A stretch of 8,750 nucleotides of DNA from PVC group bacterium (lineage in GTDB: Bacteria > Verrucomicrobiota > Kiritimatiellia > SS1-B-03-39 > UBA6053): contig PXAS01000265.1 of assembly GCA_003565815.1 (NCBI GenBank), positions 1 to 8,750 of the forward strand, written 5' to 3'. Positions 6,158-8,750 of the stretch are shown piece after piece; position 1 is the stretch's first letter; each line of letters begins with the position of its first letter. The notes beneath the pieces were generated by a model. It saw nothing but the letters and a program-made list of their open reading frames with translations, was not told the DNA's origin and made no database searches. The position numbers and the translations under genes were made by a program.

Positions 6158-8083
6158 ATGAGTGACAAACATCCCCTCAATCCGAACATCCCCCCCGGTC
6201 CCGTCCAGGAAAAATGGACTTCCCACAAATTCAACATGAAGCTGGTCAACCCGGCCAACAAGCGCAAGCACACCGTGATCGTGGTGGGCACCGGCCTTGC
6301 GGGCGCATCGGCGGCCGCCTCGCTGGGGGAACTGGGTTACAACGTGCTCAGTTTCTGCATTCAGGATTCGCCCCGCCGCGCCCACTCGGTGGCCGCGCAA
6401 GGCGGCATCAATGCCGCCAAAAACTATCAAAACGATGGCGACAGCGTTTACCGCCTGTTTTATGACACCGTCAAGGGCGGGGATTTCCGTTCCCGCGAAG
6501 CCAATGTGTACCGCCTTTCGGAGGTCAGCACCAACATCATCGACCAGTGCGTGGCCCAAGGGGTACCTTTTGCCCGTGAATACGGCGGCACCCTCGCCAA
6601 CCGTTCCTTCGGCGGCGCCCAGGTTTCCCGCACCTTTTATGCCCGGGGACAAACCGGGCAGCAACTTCTGCTGGGCGCCTACGGCTCTTTGATGCGCCAG
6701 GTCGAGGACGGCAAAGTCAAACTCTTCCCCCGCCGGGAAATGCTCGACCTCGTGAAAGTCGACGGAGTGGCCCGCGGCATCATCACCCGCAACCTCGTGA
6801 GCGGCGAATTGGAAAAATACGCCGCCGACGCGGTCCTGCTCTGCACCGGCGGCTATTCCACCGTCTTTTACCTCAGCACCAACGCGGTGAACTGCAATGC
6901 CACCGCCGCCTGGCGCTGTTACAAGCGGGGCGCGTATTTCGCGAACCCCTGTTACACCCAGATTCACCCCACCTGCATTCCCCGCTTCGGTGAAACCCAG
7001 TCCAAACTCACCCTCATGAGCGAATCCCTCCGCAACGACGGACGCGTCTGGGTGCCCAGACGCAAGGGAGACGAGCGCAAACCGAGCGAAATTCCCGAAT
7101 CGGAACGCGACTACTACTTGGAAACCAAATATCCCGCCTTCGGCAACCTCGTGCCCCGCGACATCGCCTCCCGCAATGCCAAGGAAGTTTGCGACGAAGG
7201 ACGCGGCGTCGGACCCACCGGCTATGCGGTTTATTTGGACTTCGGCGAGGCCATCAACCGCCTCGGAAAAGACGTCATCGCCCAACGCTACGGCAACCTT
7301 TTTGCCATGTACCATGAAATTACCGGCGACGATCCCTACGAAACGCCGATGATGATCTACCCCGCCCCCCACTACACCATGGGCGGCCTCTGGGTGGATT
7401 ACAATCTCATGACCCCCATTGACGGTCTGTTCGCCCTCGGCGAGGCCAACTTCTCCGATCACGGCGCCAACCGCCTCGGTGCCTCCGCCCTCATGCAGGG
7501 TCTGGCCGACGGATATTTCGTGATCCCCTACACCCTCGGCAATTACCTGGCCTCGGCCCAGCCCAAAGCCGTGAGCACCGACGCGCCCGAATTCGAGCGG
7601 GCCATCCAAGAAGTGCGGGAAGGCGTGGAAAAACTCATGTCCATCCAGGGCGAAACCACCGCCGACGAAATTCACCGCGAACTCGGCAACATCATGATCG
7701 ATGAAGTCGGCATGGCCCGCAGCGAAAAAGGCTTGAAAAAAGCGCTGGAGGATATCCCCAAAATCCGCGAAAAATTTTGGAAGGATCTGCGGATTCCCGG
7801 CGATGCCCGCGATTACAACAAGGAACTCGAAAAGGCCGGACGCGTGGCCGATTTCCTGGAACTCGGCGAACTCATGGCCCGCGACGCCCTGGAACGCAAG
7901 GAATCCTGCGGCGGACATTTCCGCTTGGAAAGTCAGGACAAGGAGGGCGAAGCCAAACGGGACGACAAAAACTTCACCCACGTGGCCGCCTGGCGTTTCC
8001 TCGGGGAGGACAAGGTCCCGGAACGTTGTGTCGAGTCCCTCGAATACGAATACGTCAAACCCTCTCAGCGCAGCTACAAATAA
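6158..8083 (+). CDS. sdhA: Succinate dehydrogenase flavoprotein subunit
   Basis: This is the catalytic subunit, which oxidises succinate to fumarate with covalently bound FAD at the cytoplasmic membrane face. The 641 residues are typical of the larger SdhA that accompanies a single cytochrome b subunit. The dinucleotide fold is VVGTGLAGASAA (42-53). HSVAAQGGINAAKNYQNDGD (76-95) contains His76, the expected covalent FAD attachment residue. The substrate region includes IHPTC (269-273, His270), LVPRDIASR (331-339) with the expected active-site Arg334, APHYTMGG (403-410, His405) and GEANFSDHGANRLGAS (428-443, Arg439). The C-terminal helical domain (about 470-600) is complete. All expected residues are present. 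GGAG (6145-6148) lies 9 bases before the ATG. Frd-like function in reverse cannot be excluded from sequence alone, but linkage to sucCD favours the oxidative TCA role. Confidence 0.98.
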   Translation: MSDKHPLNPNIPPGPVQEKWTSHKFNMKLVNPANKRKHTVIVVGTGLAGASAAASLGELGYNVLSFCIQDSPRRAHSVAAQGGINAAKNYQNDGDSVYRLFYDTVKGGDFRSREANVYRLSEVSTNIIDQCVAQGVPFAREYGGTLANRSFGGAQVSRTFYARGQTGQQLLLGAYGSLMRQVEDGKVKLFPRREMLDLVKVDGVARGIITRNLVSGELEKYAADAVLLCTGGYSTVFYLSTNAVNCNATAAWRCYKRGAYFANPCYTQIHPTCIPRFGETQSKLTLMSESLRNDGRVWVPRRKGDERKPSEIPESERDYYLETKYPAFGNLVPRDIASRNAKEVCDEGRGVGPTGYAVYLDFGEAINRLGKDVIAQRYGNLFAMYHEITGDDPYETPMMIYPAPHYTMGGLWVDYNLMTPIDGLFALGEANFSDHGANRLGASALMQGLADGYFVIPYTLGNYLASAQPKAVSTDAPEFERAIQEVREGVEKLMSIQGETTADEIHRELGNIMIDEVGMARSEKGLKKALEDIPKIREKFWKDLRIPGDARDYNKELEKAGRVADFLELGELMARDALERKESCGGHFRLESQDKEGEAKRDDKNFTHVAAWRFLGEDKVPERCVESLEYEYVKPSQRSYK

Positions 8084-8100
8084 TTGAAAAAGGAACCCTC

Positions 8101-8750
8101 ATGAAAGTCAATCTACGCATTTGGAGACAACCCGGCCCCCACGCGCCCGGTCGTCTGGTCGATTACAGCATCGACGGCATCGATCCCTCCCAGTCTTTTC
8201 TGGAAATGCTCGACGCCCTCAACGAAAAGCTGATCAAAGGCGGCCAGGAACCCGTCGCTTTCGAAAGTGATTGCCGGGAAGGAATATGCGGTAATTGTGG
8301 TCTGGTGATCAACGGCGTGGCCCACGGCCCGAAGGCCGCCTGCCCCACCTGCGAAGTGCGCATGCGTCAATTCGAAGACGGCCAGACCATCACCGTGGAG
8401 CCTTTCCGTGCCAAGGCTTTTCCGCTGATCAAGGATTTGGTCGTGAATCGCAGCGCCTTCGATCGCATCATGGGCAAAGGCGGTTTCGTGGCCGTGAACA
8501 GCGGCAGCGCCCAGGACGCCAACCTCCAGCCCATCCACAAGGATGATGCCGAACACGCCATGGACGCCGCCGCCTGCATCGGGTGCGGGGCCTGCGTCGC
8601 CGCCTGTCCCAACGCCAGCGCCAGCCTCTTCGTCGGCGCCAAGGTTTCCCAATACACCTGGCTGCCGCAGGGCAAAGTCGAACGGCATGGTCGCGTCCTG
8701 AAAATGGTCAAACAAATGGATGCCGAAGGATTCGGGGACTGTTCCAACCA
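8101..8750 (+). CDS. sdhB: Succinate dehydrogenase iron-sulfur subunit (3' end cut by window edge)
   Basis: This is the iron-sulfur subunit that carries electrons from SdhA FAD to SdhC heme and quinone. The frame is open from the ATG at 8101 to the window edge, giving 216 full codons with the end missing. The N-terminal ferredoxin domain has Cys58, Cys63 and Cys66 in DCREGICGNCG (57-67), with Cys84 as the likely fourth [2Fe-2S] ligand and an extra Cys81 beside it. CIGCGACVAACP (159-170) supplies four cysteines expected mostly for the [4Fe-4S] cluster. The last residues, GDCSN (212-216), begin the motif for the final cluster. Typical relatives have about 230-260 residues, so only a few dozen are missing. 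AAAGGA (8089-8094) is a good ribosome site, 17 bases after the sdhA stop codon, confirming co-transcription with sdhCA. Confidence 0.97.
   Translation, partial: MKVNLRIWRQPGPHAPGRLVDYSIDGIDPSQSFLEMLDALNEKLIKGGQEPVAFESDCREGICGNCGLVINGVAHGPKAACPTCEVRMRQFEDGQTITVEPFRAKAFPLIKDLVVNRSAFDRIMGKGGFVAVNSGSAQDANLQPIHKDDAEHAMDAAACIGCGACVAACPNASASLFVGAKVSQYTWLPQGKVERHGRVLKMVKQMDAEGFGDCSN

Noticed and set aside
5822..7981. A 719-codon open frame on the minus strand, antisense to sdhC and sdhA
   Set aside because: It lies almost wholly opposite the unmistakable sdhA gene. Its translation is rich in Gly, Ala, Val, His and Phe in the way expected from mirroring GC-rich codons, and shows no family motif.
1..8750. 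A novel defence, mobile or biosynthetic system
   Set aside because: Every large gene belongs to a known family, five of the seven are TCA-cycle genes, and no integrase, transposase, toxin-antitoxin pair, array or synthetase cluster is present.

Overview
The window is a stretch of central-metabolism chromosome from a GC-rich bacterium. It holds six complete genes and one gene cut by the right edge. The succinate dehydrogenase is the sdhC-sdhA-sdhB type with one five-helix cytochrome b subunit and a large flavoprotein. This type is typical of Bacteroidota, Verrucomicrobiota and other PVC bacteria, Deltaproteobacteria and relatives, not of the E. coli four-subunit form. The style of the SdhA and SucC proteins makes me favour a Verrucomicrobiota/PVC-like host. 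That is an inference from remembered family sequences, with moderate to low confidence.

Layout: on the minus strand, sucC (916-2055) and sucD (50-919) overlap by 4 bases and encode the two subunits of succinyl-CoA synthetase. Diverging from sucC on the plus strand is a HAD-superfamily protein (2239-2943). Two of its four catalytic motifs carry substitutions at key residues. Converging on it from the right is a minus-strand gene for a 676-residue patatin-like (NTE-type) phospholipase with an N-terminal cyclic-nucleotide-binding-like domain (3145-5175). The 201-base convergent gap holds a probable terminator and an imperfect 25-base inverted repeat that reaches into the patatin stop codon. A 172-base divergent region (5176-5347) carries palindromes and a repeated TGTCCGGGA(A/T)TTTC motif, and looks like a control region. 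Rightwards from it run sdhC (5348-6124), sdhA (6158-8083) and sdhB (8101 to beyond the edge), an operon with short gaps.

Together SucCD and SdhCAB catalyse two consecutive TCA-cycle steps, succinyl-CoA to succinate to fumarate. The first conserves energy as a nucleoside triphosphate and the second delivers electrons to the quinone pool. The two unrelated genes between them (HAD protein and phospholipase) have no obvious role in this pathway.

I see no tRNA, rRNA, CRISPR array, transposase or phage gene, and no evidence of a wholly new system. The parts most worth a second look are the control-region repeats upstream of sdhC, the inverted repeat between the HAD and patatin genes, and the altered catalytic motifs in those two proteins.
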